From: Methylobacterium brachiatum
GTDB taxonomy: Bacteria; Pseudomonadota; Alphaproteobacteria; Rhizobiales; Beijerinckiaceae
Assembly (NCBI RefSeq): GCF_020523825.1
Contig: NZ_JAJALK010000007.1
Span: 1-64,000, forward strand
Length of the DNA stretch: 64,000 nt
Reading direction: 5' to 3'
Part shown: positions 47,998-57,481 of the stretch, one piece after another
How the letters are laid out: every line of letters starts with the position of its first letter
Position numbering within the stretch: the stretch's first letter is position 1
The notes under the pieces: model-generated
Told to the model about the DNA's origin: nothing
The model's database searches: none
Seen by the model: only the letters and a program-made list of their open reading frames with translations
Made by a program: the position numbers and the translations under genes

Positions 47998-48020
47998 CCC
48001 TCCCCCGCCACGGGGGAGGG
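47998..48020. terminator. Hairpin between convergent genes
   Basis: CCCTCCCCCG-CCA-CGGGGGAGGG is a perfect 10-bp hairpin between the convergent DAHP synthase and GGDEF-EAL genes. It has no T tract but could end transcription from both sides. Confidence 0.5.
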
Positions 48021-48025
48021 GCCCG

Positions 48026-50893
48026 TCAGGCGATCGCCCGGGCGGCGCCGTTCCAGCGCTGGATGACCTCGCCCACCTGGCAGACCGGGACCGGGCGGCT
48101 GATCAGGTAGCCCTGGACCTCGTCGCAGCCCTCCGCGCGCAGATGCGCGAGCTGGGCCTCGGTCTCCACGCCCTCGGCGGTGGTGGTCATCCCGAGGCTG
48201 GTACCGAGCCCGATCACCGCGCGGACGATGAAGTCGGTCCCGTCCTTCAGGCACAGGTCGCGCACGAAGGATTGGTCGATCTTGATCTTGTCGAACGGGA
48301 AGCTGCGCAGGTAGCTCAGCGACGAGTAGCCGGTGCCGAAATCGTCCATCGAGACCCGCACGCCCAGCGCCTTGAGGCTGTGCAGGATCGCGGTGGTGGC
48401 GCCGGGATTGGCGACCAGCACGGATTCGGTGATCTCGAGCTCCAGCCGGCGGCCGGGCAGGCCGGTCCGGCGCAGGGCCTCGCGCACCGCGGTCACCAGG
48501 CTCGCCGAGGTGAACTGCACCGCCGAGACGTTCACCGCGACCTTGAGCCCGTCCGGCCAGCGGGCGGCCTCCTCGCAGGCCCGGCGCAGCACCCATTCGC
48601 CGAGCGGGACGATCAGGCCGAGCTCCTCGGCGATCGGGATGAACTCGGCGGGCGAGACGAAGCCGCGGCTCGGGTGGTTCCAGCGCAGCAGGGCCTCGAA
48701 GCCGCAGATCCGGTCCGTGGCGAGGCTGTAGATCGGCTGGTAGTAGACCTCGAACGCCTCGCGGGCCAGCGCGTCGCGCAGGTCGCGCTCCAGCATGCGC
48801 CGGGCCTGGAGACGGGCATCCATCTCGGGCTCGAAGAACCGGAACGAGCCCCGGGCCTCGGTCTTGCCGCGGTCGAGGGCGACCTCGGCGTTCTTCAGGA
48901 GCTTCTCGCAGCTCGCACCGTCGCCCGGCGCCAGGGTGATGCCGATGGTCAGCCCGACGCTGATCTCGTGGTTGCTCAGGCTGTAGGGCGCGCTCAGCAC
49001 CTCGAGGATCCGCCGGGCCAGGATCGCGGCCTCCTCCGGCCGGTCGACGCCCCGCTGGACGACGATGAACTCGTCGGCCCCGAGCCGGGCGACGCAGTCG
49101 ACCTCGCGCACGCAGGCGGTCAGCCGGGCGCCGACCGCGGCCAGAAGCTCGTCCCCGACCCCGTGCCCCAGGGTCTCGTTCACCGGCCGGAAATCGTCGA
49201 GGTCGATGGCGAAGACCGCGAAGCCCGCATCGCGCCCGGCCTGGGCCACCGCCAGGTCGATCTGCTGGCCCAGAGCCTCCCGGTTCGGCAGCCCGGTCAC
49301 CGTGTCGTGATGCGCCAGGAAGGCGATGCGCGCCTCGGCCCGCCGGCGCTCGGTGACGTCCTCGTAGGTCGCCACGAAGCCGCCATCGGCGGTCTCGCGC
49401 CGGTCGATCGAGACCGTGCGGCCGTTGGCGAGTTCCTGGAACTGCGTGTGCCAGGTGCCGCCGCGATGCGCCTCGTGCTCCTGGCGGAGGAGGGCGGCGA
49501 GGTCGCTGCCCGGATGGTTGCCGGCCGCGAGGCTCACCCGCAGCACGTCCTGCGCGGACATCCCGGGGACGATCGCACCGGCGGGCAGGCCGTAGATCTC
49601 GCTGTAGCGGCGGTTCACCACCATCAGACGGTGCTGGGCATCGTAGAGGCACAGCCCCTGGGACATGTTGTCCAGAGCCGCGTCGAGCCGCAGGTTGGTT
49701 GCGGTGAGCCGGTCCTCCTGCTCCTTGAGCAGGCTGATGTCGCTGCACACCGCCACGAAGCCGCCCTGCTGGGTGGCGCTGCGGCTCACCCGCAACCAGC
49801 GCCCGTCGGCCAGCCGGATCTCGCCGTCGCGGGCGAGCGCCCGGAAGCACTCGTCGAGATTCGGCGAGCCGGGGGCGGGGCGTGACAGGGACAGGCCGGC
49901 CGCGATCGCGGCCTCCAGCCCGTCGAAGAAGTGCAGCGCCTGGGTGTTGGCGAGCGCGATGACGCCCTCGGCATCGACCACGATCACGCCCTCGCGGGAG
50001 GTCTGGAGCGCGTCGGTCACCAGGGCCTCGGCGACGCGGCGCTGGCTGACCTCGCGCTGCATCATCGCCCGGATGTTGTCGCGCATCACCGCCATAGAGC
50101 GCAGCAGGCTGCCGAGCTCGTCGCGACCGCCGGCCGGGATCCGGTCGTCGAGCCGGCCGCTGGCGATCCGCTCCGCCGCCGCCGAGGCATCCGCCAGGGG
50201 TCCGGTGATGCGACGGTTGAGCAGCCAGGCGATCATCGCACAGGCGAACACGGCCAGCCCCGCCACGATGGCGTTGACCTGCATCTCCCGGGCGACGAGC
50301 ATCCGGGCGGCCTGCCGGAAGGTGAAGCCGTCGCCCGCGGTGTAGTTGACCAGAAGGTCGATCTGGCCGTCCACCACGTTGGCCTGATGGTCCAGGGCGT
50401 CCCAGCGCTCGGGCCGGGCTGTGGCCGGATCGAGGCCGCGGCGCATCTCCTCCCAGGTGGCCACTGCGGCCTGGACAGCCCCGGCGGTGCGCACCGACCG
50501 GTCCGATTGCGAGCGCTCGACCGCGATGGTCAGGTCCTCGGAGAGGGTGGTCGAGAGCTCGGCGATCTCGGCATCGAGCTTGGTCGCCGCGGCGGCGTCG
50601 CGGGCATGGGTCCGGCGCGCGAAGGCGCTGCGCATCTTGGCGAAATCCGCCGCGGTCGCCCGGGCGTAATTGATCGACATCAGCGACTCGTCATAGGTGC
50701 GATTGACGAGCGCCCCGACATGCGAGATCGCCACGACAGCGTAGAGGCCGAGCGCGCCGGACAGCAGGCTCATGCCCAGGAAGGCCACGAAGATCCGGCC
50801 GCGGATCGTGGCGGGCAGTCCCGCGATGCCGCGCACGGCGCGCATCGAACCCGAGGGTTCGCGTTCGTCCGTCGCTCTCTCGGGGTCTCGCAT
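48026..50893 (-). CDS. Membrane GGDEF-EAL cyclic-di-GMP protein
   Basis: This 955-residue sensor has a transmembrane helix near the N-terminus (IFVAFLGMSLLSGALGLYAV), a helical periplasmic region, a second helix (IVAGLAVFACAMIAWLL), HAMP, two PAS-like domains, GGDEF and EAL. The GGDEF site reads GADEF, so cyclase activity is uncertain. The EAL domain keeps its key motifs: EALLRW, AVNVSAVQF, ELEITES, DDFGTGYSSL, KIDQSF and AEGVE. Net phosphodiesterase activity is likely. Confidence 0.92.
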   Translation of the reverse strand: MRDPERATDEREPSGSMRAVRGIAGLPATIRGRIFVAFLGMSLLSGALGLYAVVAISHVGALVNRTYDESLMSINYARATAADFAKMRSAFARRTHARDAAAATKLDAEIAELSTTLSEDLTIAVERSQSDRSVRTAGAVQAAVATWEEMRRGLDPATARPERWDALDHQANVVDGQIDLLVNYTAGDGFTFRQAARMLVAREMQVNAIVAGLAVFACAMIAWLLNRRITGPLADASAAAERIASGRLDDRIPAGGRDELGSLLRSMAVMRDNIRAMMQREVSQRRVAEALVTDALQTSREGVIVVDAEGVIALANTQALHFFDGLEAAIAAGLSLSRPAPGSPNLDECFRALARDGEIRLADGRWLRVSRSATQQGGFVAVCSDISLLKEQEDRLTATNLRLDAALDNMSQGLCLYDAQHRLMVVNRRYSEIYGLPAGAIVPGMSAQDVLRVSLAAGNHPGSDLAALLRQEHEAHRGGTWHTQFQELANGRTVSIDRRETADGGFVATYEDVTERRRAEARIAFLAHHDTVTGLPNREALGQQIDLAVAQAGRDAGFAVFAIDLDDFRPVNETLGHGVGDELLAAVGARLTACVREVDCVARLGADEFIVVQRGVDRPEEAAILARRILEVLSAPYSLSNHEISVGLTIGITLAPGDGASCEKLLKNAEVALDRGKTEARGSFRFFEPEMDARLQARRMLERDLRDALAREAFEVYYQPIYSLATDRICGFEALLRWNHPSRGFVSPAEFIPIAEELGLIVPLGEWVLRRACEEAARWPDGLKVAVNVSAVQFTSASLVTAVREALRRTGLPGRRLELEITESVLVANPGATTAILHSLKALGVRVSMDDFGTGYSSLSYLRSFPFDKIKIDQSFVRDLCLKDGTDFIVRAVIGLGTSLGMTTTAEGVETEAQLAHLRAEGCDEVQGYLISRPVPVCQVGEVIQRWNGAARAIA

Positions 50894-51107
50894 CGCACCG
50901 GGCCGCCGTGTGACAGGTGCAGCGGACCGTAATTGCTACATGTTAAGACGCGATTAGCCGGGTGGATTGCCGAATCGATGCGTGAACAACCGTTTTGGTA
51001 TCGCGATCACTGCCCAAACAGCCGAAATGGCCGGAACACGAGGCATCGCGAAAATGATTTCTCAATAAAATCTCAGGTAGATTGCCGCGACGAGCCCGAG
51101 GAACAGC

Positions 51108-51485
51108 ATGCCCCCCGCAGCGTCGAGTTTGTTCGCACAGCCCCGCGGGCGATCGGCCCTGCCGGCTTTCGCCGCTCTGGCGCTGGGGATGATCTGCGGA
51201 TTGATCCTGATCGGCGATCTCGAAGCCTCCGGGCTGATGGTGTCGCAGAAGGGCCGGGCGTTCCAGCCGGGCAACCTCGCGTTGAGCCGGGGCGAGACGG
51301 TGATGTTCGTCAACGACGACAGCGACCTGCTGCATCACGTCTTCGTCGAATCGGACACGTTCAGCTTCGATTCCGGCGACCAGGAGCCGGGCAGCCGCAC
51401 GCCGGTCACCTTCACCGAGCGCGGCACCTTCCAAGTGCTGTGCGGCATCCATCCGAAGATGAAGCTGGTGGTGAAGGTGAATTGA
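51108..51485 (+). CDS. Membrane-anchored cupredoxin
   Basis: This 125-residue protein has a hydrophobic N-terminal segment (LPAFAALALGMICGLILIG) and a plastocyanin-like domain with type 1 copper ligands: His in LLHHVFVES and the C-x2-H-x2-M loop (CGIHPKM). It probably carries electrons in the periplasm. It is divergent from the GGDEF-EAL gene. Confidence 0.85.
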   Translation: MPPAASSLFAQPRGRSALPAFAALALGMICGLILIGDLEASGLMVSQKGRAFQPGNLALSRGETVMFVNDDSDLLHHVFVESDTFSFDSGDQEPGSRTPVTFTERGTFQVLCGIHPKMKLVVKVN

Positions 51486-51804
51486 ACCCCTTCGATGGGG
51501 TGACGCGGTCGCGGTTCGATCGCTCGCCGTCCTTGCGCGCAGCAAAGCAATCTAGGGCGATGCGCGCGGCCCGAATATCGTGTTTCCCTGGGTTGCTTCG
51601 CTGCGCTCACAATGACGGTTGATGCGTAGACCAGCATCGATCCCCTCATCTCGAAAACCCGCGGCAGCGGGCCTCGACGGAGCCCTCCGGAAGCCGCGCG
51701 ATTTCGGGAGGCCGTGTTCGAGGCCCCCTCTGCTCCGTCGCCTCAGGATGGCGGGTTGGGTGGGAGGGGCGGCAGAGGCCCGCTTCAAGACCGACCGGAA
51801 GCCC
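51486..51804. repeat. Intergenic region filled with dispersed repeats
   Basis: About 320 bases hold two repeat types and no gene: a segment around 51535-51620 ending GGGTTGCTTCGCTGCGCTCA, and a palindromic segment about 51640-51755 rich in GCCTC/GAGGC that resembles those at 35123-35188 and 58128-58240. Confidence 0.5.
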
Positions 51805-53091
51805 TTACCGCTCCGCCGCCCGGATCGGCCTGGCCTGGGGCGTGGGCTTCACGCGCTCGATCGTCTGGCCGTCGCGCAGCTCCGGGGGCGGGCTGAAGAC
51901 GATGTGGCTGTCGGCCGCCAAGCCCGATTCGAGTTCGAGCACCCGCCCGAGATCGCGCCGCACCTTGATCGTCCGCCAAGTCACCCGGTCGTCCTCGCCG
52001 ACCTCGGCGACCTGGAGGCCGTTGCTCTTGAACACCGTCGCCTCGGCCGGGACCGCGACGCTCTCCTCGGTGCGCGGGATCTTCAGGGTCACGGCCGCGT
52101 AGAGCCCCGCCCGCAGGGCCCGGTCGGGGTTGGGCACGTCGACCTGCGTGGTCAGGGTGCGCGAGGCGGCGTTGAGCGCCACCGAGCTGCGCTCGACGAA
52201 GCCGCCGAAGCGCCGCCCCGGGATCTGAGGCACGCTGATCTCGGCCTGGACGCCCGGCTTGACGCCGACCGCATCGTTCTGCGGCACGTTCACGGTGATG
52301 CGGAGCGTGCTGTCCTGGTCCATGCTGAGCAGCGGCGTGCCGCCGTTGTCGGCTTTGACCAGATCGCCGACATCGACGTTGCGGGTCGTGACCACGCCGT
52401 CGAACGGCGCGACCACCCGCTCGAACGCGGTAAGCGCCTTCAGCCGCTCGACCACCGCCTCCTGCGACTTGATGTTGGCGGTGGCGACCTTCACCCCCGC
52501 CTCGGCGGCCGCCAGGGTCGCGGCCTGCGACAGGACGCCGGCCTGCGACGTGTCGGCATTCTGGCGCGAGGCCCAGCCCTGGACCGCCAGGGTCGAGGTG
52601 CGGTTGTTGGTCAGGTTCGCGAGATTGACGTTGGCGCGGGCCTGCTCGACCTGCGCCTGGGCCTGGAGCAATTGCGCCCGCAGCTGGCCGACCTGCGCCT
52701 CGGCCTGGACGAGCTGCTGGTCGAGATCCGGGGCGGCGATGCGCAGGAGCAGGTCGCCGGCCTTGACGCGGGAGCCGATATCGACCCGCCGCTCGGCGAT
52801 GTAGCCGGTGGCGCGGGCGGCGATCGACGCGGTGGCGAAGGCCTGGGTCTCGCCTGGCAGGGTGAGATCGAGCGGCCCGTCCGCCCGTTCCGCCACAATG
52901 GTGCGCAGCTGGGGCACCAGGGTCTTGATCCCCTCCAGCGTTGCGGTGGCCTCGACGTCCCGCTGCCAGTGATTGTAGGCGCCGTAGCCGAGCAGGCCGG
53001 CGGCCACCAGCCCGACCAGGAGGAACGGGGCGAATCCGGGGGCCGGGGGAATCTCTCGGGTGTCGCCCTGCGCCGCGTCGTGCGCCTTCAT
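51805..53091 (-). CDS. RND-type periplasmic adaptor without a neighbouring pump
   Basis: This 428-residue HlyD/MFP protein has an N-terminal membrane anchor (APFLLVGLVAAGLLGYGAYN), lipoyl halves (IAERRVDIGSRVKAGDLL, FDGVVTTRNVDVGDLV), a coiled-coil hairpin about 125-200, and beta-barrel domains. No inner-membrane pump or channel gene adjoins, so its partner is elsewhere. ATG 53091 (MKAHDAAQG) was chosen over an upstream codon at 53106. Confidence 0.85.
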   Translation of the reverse strand: MKAHDAAQGDTREIPPAPGFAPFLLVGLVAAGLLGYGAYNHWQRDVEATATLEGIKTLVPQLRTIVAERADGPLDLTLPGETQAFATASIAARATGYIAERRVDIGSRVKAGDLLLRIAAPDLDQQLVQAEAQVGQLRAQLLQAQAQVEQARANVNLANLTNNRTSTLAVQGWASRQNADTSQAGVLSQAATLAAAEAGVKVATANIKSQEAVVERLKALTAFERVVAPFDGVVTTRNVDVGDLVKADNGGTPLLSMDQDSTLRITVNVPQNDAVGVKPGVQAEISVPQIPGRRFGGFVERSSVALNAASRTLTTQVDVPNPDRALRAGLYAAVTLKIPRTEESVAVPAEATVFKSNGLQVAEVGEDDRVTWRTIKVRRDLGRVLELESGLAADSHIVFSPPPELRDGQTIERVKPTPQARPIRAAER

Positions 53092-53184
53092 CGATCGGCT
53101 CTCCACCCCGAGCAGCGCCCGGCTCGCACCAGGGTAGCGGGCAAAGTCCGTGCCGACCAGCGCGAGGCTTCGACGCAGCGGGCG

Positions 53185-53889
53185 CTAGCGCGCCGCCGGA
53201 CCTTGCAGGCGCAGGCGCCCGGTGAGGCGCTTGTGCAGGTGGACCATCAGGGCGATCCCGAACAGCGGGGTCAGCAGGTTGAGGATCGGCACGACCATCA
53301 TCGCCGACATCAGGCAGCCCGCGCTCAACGTGCGGATCGCGAAGGTCCGGCGCATCGCGGCGGCCTCGGGCAACGACCGGAACCGGGCCGCCGCCATCTC
53401 GAAATATTCCCGGGCCAGCAGGTAGGCGTTGGCGCCGAAGAACGCCGCGATCCCGATCACCGGCACGAAGAAGATCACCAGGGCCGCCAGGTTGACCAGC
53501 AGGGTCACACCCGCGAAGCGGACCGCGTAGAACATCGCGGTGCCGAGCGGCATCGGCCGGCCCGGGGGATCGTTCGGGAAATCCGTGCGCTCGACGATCG
53601 CGGCGGCGTCGTCGAGGAAGAAGCCCGCCACCAGGATCGAGATCGCCGGCATGAGATAGGCCAGCACCACGAACAGGCCGAACCCGGCCAGGTAGTAGGC
53701 GAGGCTGTCGAGGATCGGGTACTGGGCGGAGATGTGGTGGCTCGCCTGGAAGGCCTGGACCAGACGGGTCAGGCCGAGCCACAGCAGGACCAGGAGCCCG
53801 AGCGTCAGGCCCAGGGACTTCCACAGGATCGCCCGCAGGGGCGGGGAGAAGGTCTGGCGCAAAGCCGCCGCGGCGGACTCGACGATCAT
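53185..53889 (-). CDS. EI24/CysZ-like membrane protein
   Basis: This 234-residue polytopic protein of the EI24/CysZ group has about five hydrophobic segments and typical FFVPVIGIAAFFGANAYLLAREYFEM and RRTFAIRTLSAGCLMSAMMVVPILNLLTPLFGIALMVHL stretches. CysZ is a sulfate transporter in E. coli; transport here is only inferred. ATG 53889 starts it. Confidence 0.8.
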   Translation of the reverse strand: MIVESAAAALRQTFSPPLRAILWKSLGLTLGLLVLLWLGLTRLVQAFQASHHISAQYPILDSLAYYLAGFGLFVVLAYLMPAISILVAGFFLDDAAAIVERTDFPNDPPGRPMPLGTAMFYAVRFAGVTLLVNLAALVIFFVPVIGIAAFFGANAYLLAREYFEMAAARFRSLPEAAAMRRTFAIRTLSAGCLMSAMMVVPILNLLTPLFGIALMVHLHKRLTGRLRLQGPAAR

Positions 53890-54067
53890 CGGGCGGGGTT
53901 TCCGGCTTGCGAGCGCGCCGCCGGGGGAACCCGCAGGGGCGCATGAGGTCGGGATTCGGGCGCCGGACCCGGCGCGGCAGCGTTGTGAAGGGGTGCGGCC
54001 ACCGGCGCAAGGCCGGGCGCCGCCGCACCGGAGCGAGCGGACAGGAGCGCGCGTGCAGGACGCCAGG

Positions 54068-55417
54068 ATGACGGCCTCGACCTCGACGACTTCTCCCCGG
54101 GCAGCCGAGCGGCACTCGGCGGACCCGCCGCACACGCCCGATTACCGGCCGCGCCTCGCGCCGCTGCCCCAGGATCCGGAGGTGCTGGTGATCGGCGCGG
54201 GCGCCGCCGGCATCGGGGCGGCCCGGACCCTGGTGGAGCGGGGCGTAAGCGTCGCGGTGCTTGAGGCGCGCGACCGGATCGGCGGCCGGGCCTTCACGGT
54301 CTCGCTGCGCGGCCACGCCCTCGATCTGGGGGCGCATTGGCTCCATGCCGGGCCGATCAACCCGCTGGTGGCCCTCGGCCGGGCGCGCGGGGAGCGCCTG
54401 AAGCTGGCGCCCCAGGAAAGCCATGTCTGGGTCGACCGCCGCCGTGGCCGCCCCGACGAGGTCCGGGCCAATGCCCGAGCCTTCGACCGGGCCGACCGGG
54501 CGATGACCCGCGGCGCCGCGCAGCCGGGGCCGGACCGGCCGGCGGGAAGCGCCCTGCCGCCGGGCCTCGGCCCCTGGGGATCCCGGGTGGCGCAGGTCCA
54601 CGGCCTGGTCTCGGGCCGGCCGCTCGGCGAGGTGTCGCTGCACGACTTCCCGAGCCTAGAATACAGCGAGAACTTCTTCCTGGCCGGGGGCTACGGCAAT
54701 TACCTCGCCCGGCTCGCCAACGACCTGCCGGTGGCGCTCTCGAGCCCCGTGACCCGCATCGACTGGTCGGACGGGCGCGTGCGCGTGGAGACCGCCGGCG
54801 GCGCGGAATACCGGGCCCGGGCGGTGATCGTGACGGTGCCGGTCATGGTGCTGCGCGACGGGCCTTCCTTCTCGCCGCCGCTGCCGAACGCGGTCCGGGC
54901 GGCGATCGACGGCTTCTCCACCGGCCTCTACGAGCACGCCGTGCTGCACTGGCCGTCGAGCCCGTTCCAGGGCCGCGACCGGCTGGCGGCGATCCACGGC
55001 ACGCGGCGCTCGCCCCCCGGCCTGCTCACCCGCATCGACGGCACGCCGTTCCACTATTACGAGCTCGACGTGCACGAGGCCGAGGCGCTCGACGCGGCCG
55101 GGTCCGGGCCCGATGGGGTGCGCCGCCACGTCCGCTCGGTCCTGGCCGAGCAGTTCGGCCGGGCGCGGCTGCGCGACCTGACCATCCCGGCGGTGAGCGC
55201 CTGGCGGCACGATCCGTGGGCGCGCGGCTCCTGGGCTGTGGTGCCCCCCGGCCACGCGCCGGCCCGCGCGTTCCTGCAGGCGCCGCTCGCCGACACGGTC
55301 TGGTTCGCCGGGGAGGCGCTGTCGCGGCTGCAATGGGGCACGGTCGGGGGCGCCTACGAGGAGGGCACCCGCGCCGCCGCGGACGCCGCCGAGCGTATCC
55401 GCGCGGGCACAGGCTGA
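54068..55417 (+). CDS. FAD-dependent amine oxidase family protein
   Basis: This 449-residue flavoprotein has VLVIGAGAAGIGAARTLVERG (dinucleotide fold), the GGRAFTV motif, LGAHWLHAGP, VIVTVPVMVL and the C-terminal FAD loop VWFAGEALSRLQWGTVGGAYEEG. It is in the amine oxidase/polyamine oxidase/phytoene-desaturase-like superfamily; the substrate is unknown. ATG 54068 is 178 bases from the divergent EI24 gene. Confidence 0.85.
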   Translation: MTASTSTTSPRAAERHSADPPHTPDYRPRLAPLPQDPEVLVIGAGAAGIGAARTLVERGVSVAVLEARDRIGGRAFTVSLRGHALDLGAHWLHAGPINPLVALGRARGERLKLAPQESHVWVDRRRGRPDEVRANARAFDRADRAMTRGAAQPGPDRPAGSALPPGLGPWGSRVAQVHGLVSGRPLGEVSLHDFPSLEYSENFFLAGGYGNYLARLANDLPVALSSPVTRIDWSDGRVRVETAGGAEYRARAVIVTVPVMVLRDGPSFSPPLPNAVRAAIDGFSTGLYEHAVLHWPSSPFQGRDRLAAIHGTRRSPPGLLTRIDGTPFHYYELDVHEAEALDAAGSGPDGVRRHVRSVLAEQFGRARLRDLTIPAVSAWRHDPWARGSWAVVPPGHAPARAFLQAPLADTVWFAGEALSRLQWGTVGGAYEEGTRAAADAAERIRAGTG

Positions 55418-55508
55418 GGCGCACGCGCGTCGCCCGCCGCCGCGCGTCTTGCCGGAGCCCGGCGGGACGGGCATCCCGCTCAAGGCTCGGGAGCTGGCGG
55501 AGGCGCGC

Positions 55509-56135
55509 GTGGATTGGATTGAGGCGATCGGCTACCTCGGTACCGCGCTGACCATCTCGGCCTCGGCGATGAGCACCATGATCCCGCTGCGGATCATCTC
55601 GCTCTGCGCCAGCTGCGCGGTGATCACCTACGGGATCCTGATCGGCAGCATGCCGGTGGTGCTCACTGAGGCGATCCAGATCCCGTTCAACGCCTACCGG
55701 CTCTGGCAGATGATGCGCCTGGTGCGCGACGTCGAGACCGCCGCCGACGGCAACCTCTCCCTCGAGTGGCTGCGCCCGTTCGGGTCGCAGCGCCGATTCG
55801 GGATCGGCGAGGTGGTGTTCCGCAAGGGCGATGCCGCGGGCGAGATGTACTACGTCGAGAGCGGCGCGTTCCGGATCCCCGAAGTCGGGATCGAGGTGCG
55901 CAAGGGCGGGATCGTCGGCGAGCTCGGCCTGCTCGCGCCCGGCAACACCCGGACCGCCTCGCTGATCTGCATCGAGGCCGGCAACGCGCTGTGCGTGTCC
56001 TATTCCGACGTGAAGCAGCTCTATTACCAGAACCCGGAATTCGGGTTCTACTTCCTCAAGCTGACCAGCGAGCGGCTGTTCCAGAGCGTCCAGACCGCGC
56101 CGCAGCCCGTGGCCGCCCGCGGCGACGCGCTGTAG
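55509..56135 (+). CDS. Membrane protein with cyclic nucleotide-binding domain
   Basis: This 208-residue protein has two or three hydrophobic N-terminal segments (AIGYLGTALTISASA, IISLCASCAVITYGILIG) followed by a Crp-like cNMP-binding domain (FGIGEVVFRKGDAAGEMYYV to GGIVGELGLLAPGNTRTASL). The phosphate-binding cassette reads GELGLLAPGNTRTAS, without a clear Arg-Thr-Ala fit beyond RTAS. There is no HTH. GTG 55509 has GGAGG 5 bases upstream. Confidence 0.8.
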   Translation: MDWIEAIGYLGTALTISASAMSTMIPLRIISLCASCAVITYGILIGSMPVVLTEAIQIPFNAYRLWQMMRLVRDVETAADGNLSLEWLRPFGSQRRFGIGEVVFRKGDAAGEMYYVESGAFRIPEVGIEVRKGGIVGELGLLAPGNTRTASLICIEAGNALCVSYSDVKQLYYQNPEFGFYFLKLTSERLFQSVQTAPQPVAARGDAL

Positions 56136-56150
56136 CGCCGCCGCTCGGGA

Positions 56151-57149
56151 TCAGAGCATGCTCGGCAGGATCCGGTCCGGCGGCCGGTGGCCGTCCATGA
56201 AGGTCTTGATGTTGATGATGACCTTCTCGCCCATGTCGGTGCGGCTTTCATAGGTGGCCGAGCCCATATGGGGCAGCAGCACGACCTTGCCCTGGCGGGC
56301 GAGCTTCACCAGGCGCGGGCTCACAGCCGGCTCCTGCTCGAACACGTCGAGGCCGGCCGCCGAGACGTCGCCCGCCTCGATCAGCCGGGCGAGCGCGTTC
56401 TCGTCGATCACCTCGCCGCGCGCGGTGTTGACCACGATCGCCTCGGGCTTGAGCAGCTTGAGCCGCCGGGCCGAGAGCAGGTGGTAGGTCGCGGGCGTGT
56501 GCGGGCAGTTCACCGACACGATGTCGACCCGGGCCAGCATCTGGTCGAGGGATTCCCAGTAGGTTGCGTCGAGCGCGCTCTCGATCGCGGCCGGGACCCG
56601 GCGGCGGTTGTGATAATGGACCTGGAGGCCGAAGGCGCGGGCGCGCTTGGCGAGCGCCTGGCCGATCCGGCCCATGCCGACGATGCCGAGCCGCTTGCCG
56701 GTGATCCGCCGGCCGAGCATCCAGGTCGGCGACCAGCCCGTGGTCCAGTCGTCGTCCGGGATGATCCGGGCGCCCTCGGTGACCCGGCGGGCCACCGCCA
56801 GGATGAGCGCCATGGTCATGTCGGCGGTGTCCTCGGTCAGGACGCCGGGGGTGTTGGTGACCGTGATGCCGCGCTCGAGGGCGGCGGCCACGTCGATATG
56901 GTCGACGCCGTTGCCGAAATTCGCGATCAGCCGCAGGTTCGGGCCGGCCTGGGCCAGCAGCCCGGCATCGATCTCGTCGGTGACGGTCGGGACCAGCACG
57001 TCGGCCTCGCGCAGGGCCGCCGCGAGGGCGTCCGGCGGCATCGCGGAATCGTCGGGACTGAGCCGCACGTCGAACAGCTCGCGCATCCGCGTCTCGACGG
57101 CATCCGGCAGGCGCCGCGTCACGACCACCAGCGGCTTGCGCTTCGACAC
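56151..57149 (-). CDS. D-2-hydroxyacid dehydrogenase (glyoxylate reductase-like)
   Basis: This 332-residue NAD(P)-dependent D-isomer-specific dehydrogenase has the Rossmann motif GIVGMGRIGQALAKRA, catalytic Arg in VNTARGEVID, Glu in DVFEQEP and His in LLPHMGSAT. It resembles glyoxylate/hydroxypyruvate reductase. GTG 57149 has GGGAGAGAG upstream; the frame runs on to 57494 without protein-like sequence. Confidence 0.9.
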   Translation of the reverse strand: MSKRKPLVVVTRRLPDAVETRMRELFDVRLSPDDSAMPPDALAAALREADVLVPTVTDEIDAGLLAQAGPNLRLIANFGNGVDHIDVAAALERGITVTNTPGVLTEDTADMTMALILAVARRVTEGARIIPDDDWTTGWSPTWMLGRRITGKRLGIVGMGRIGQALAKRARAFGLQVHYHNRRRVPAAIESALDATYWESLDQMLARVDIVSVNCPHTPATYHLLSARRLKLLKPEAIVVNTARGEVIDENALARLIEAGDVSAAGLDVFEQEPAVSPRLVKLARQGKVVLLPHMGSATYESRTDMGEKVIINIKTFMDGHRPPDRILPSML

Positions 57150-57481
57150 GTCTCTCTCCCCGTCAGCCTCGCGGCCGTGTTGGCGATCCCCGCCCGGCAG
57201 CCCAGATCCGGACCATCCGCGGCAAGCGTCCGTTAACCGAACTCGGCCAGACAGGTCGGGTGCGAGGCACCTGTCCCGGAGCCTGTTCCGACCCGTCGGC
57301 CTCTCTACCAGAGGTGGGCCGGAACACAATCGGAAGCCGCCTGCCACGGGGCTGCGCCGTCGCGATCCGGGCGACCGCGCAGCGTCTCGCCGGGCGGTGC
57401 CGGATGCGGGATCGAGAACCCGAGCGGATCGGCCCCAGACGAGTCCGCGCGGCAACGTTCCATGGGGGTAGGGAGAGGACC
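57150..57481. other. Intergenic region between divergent genes
   Basis: No gene, clear operator or repeat was recognised in these 332 bases. Both flanking promoters must lie here; a GGGG-TAGGGAGAGG ribosome-binding stretch precedes 57482. Confidence 0.5.

Noticed and set aside
51805..53091. Second complete RND efflux operon
   Set aside because: Only the adaptor is present; the adjacent EI24/CysZ-like protein is not an RND pump.
51785..54643. Open frame of 952 codons on the minus strand
   Set aside because: It runs across the adaptor and the EI24-like gene in another frame and antisense to the amine oxidase. It has no domain.
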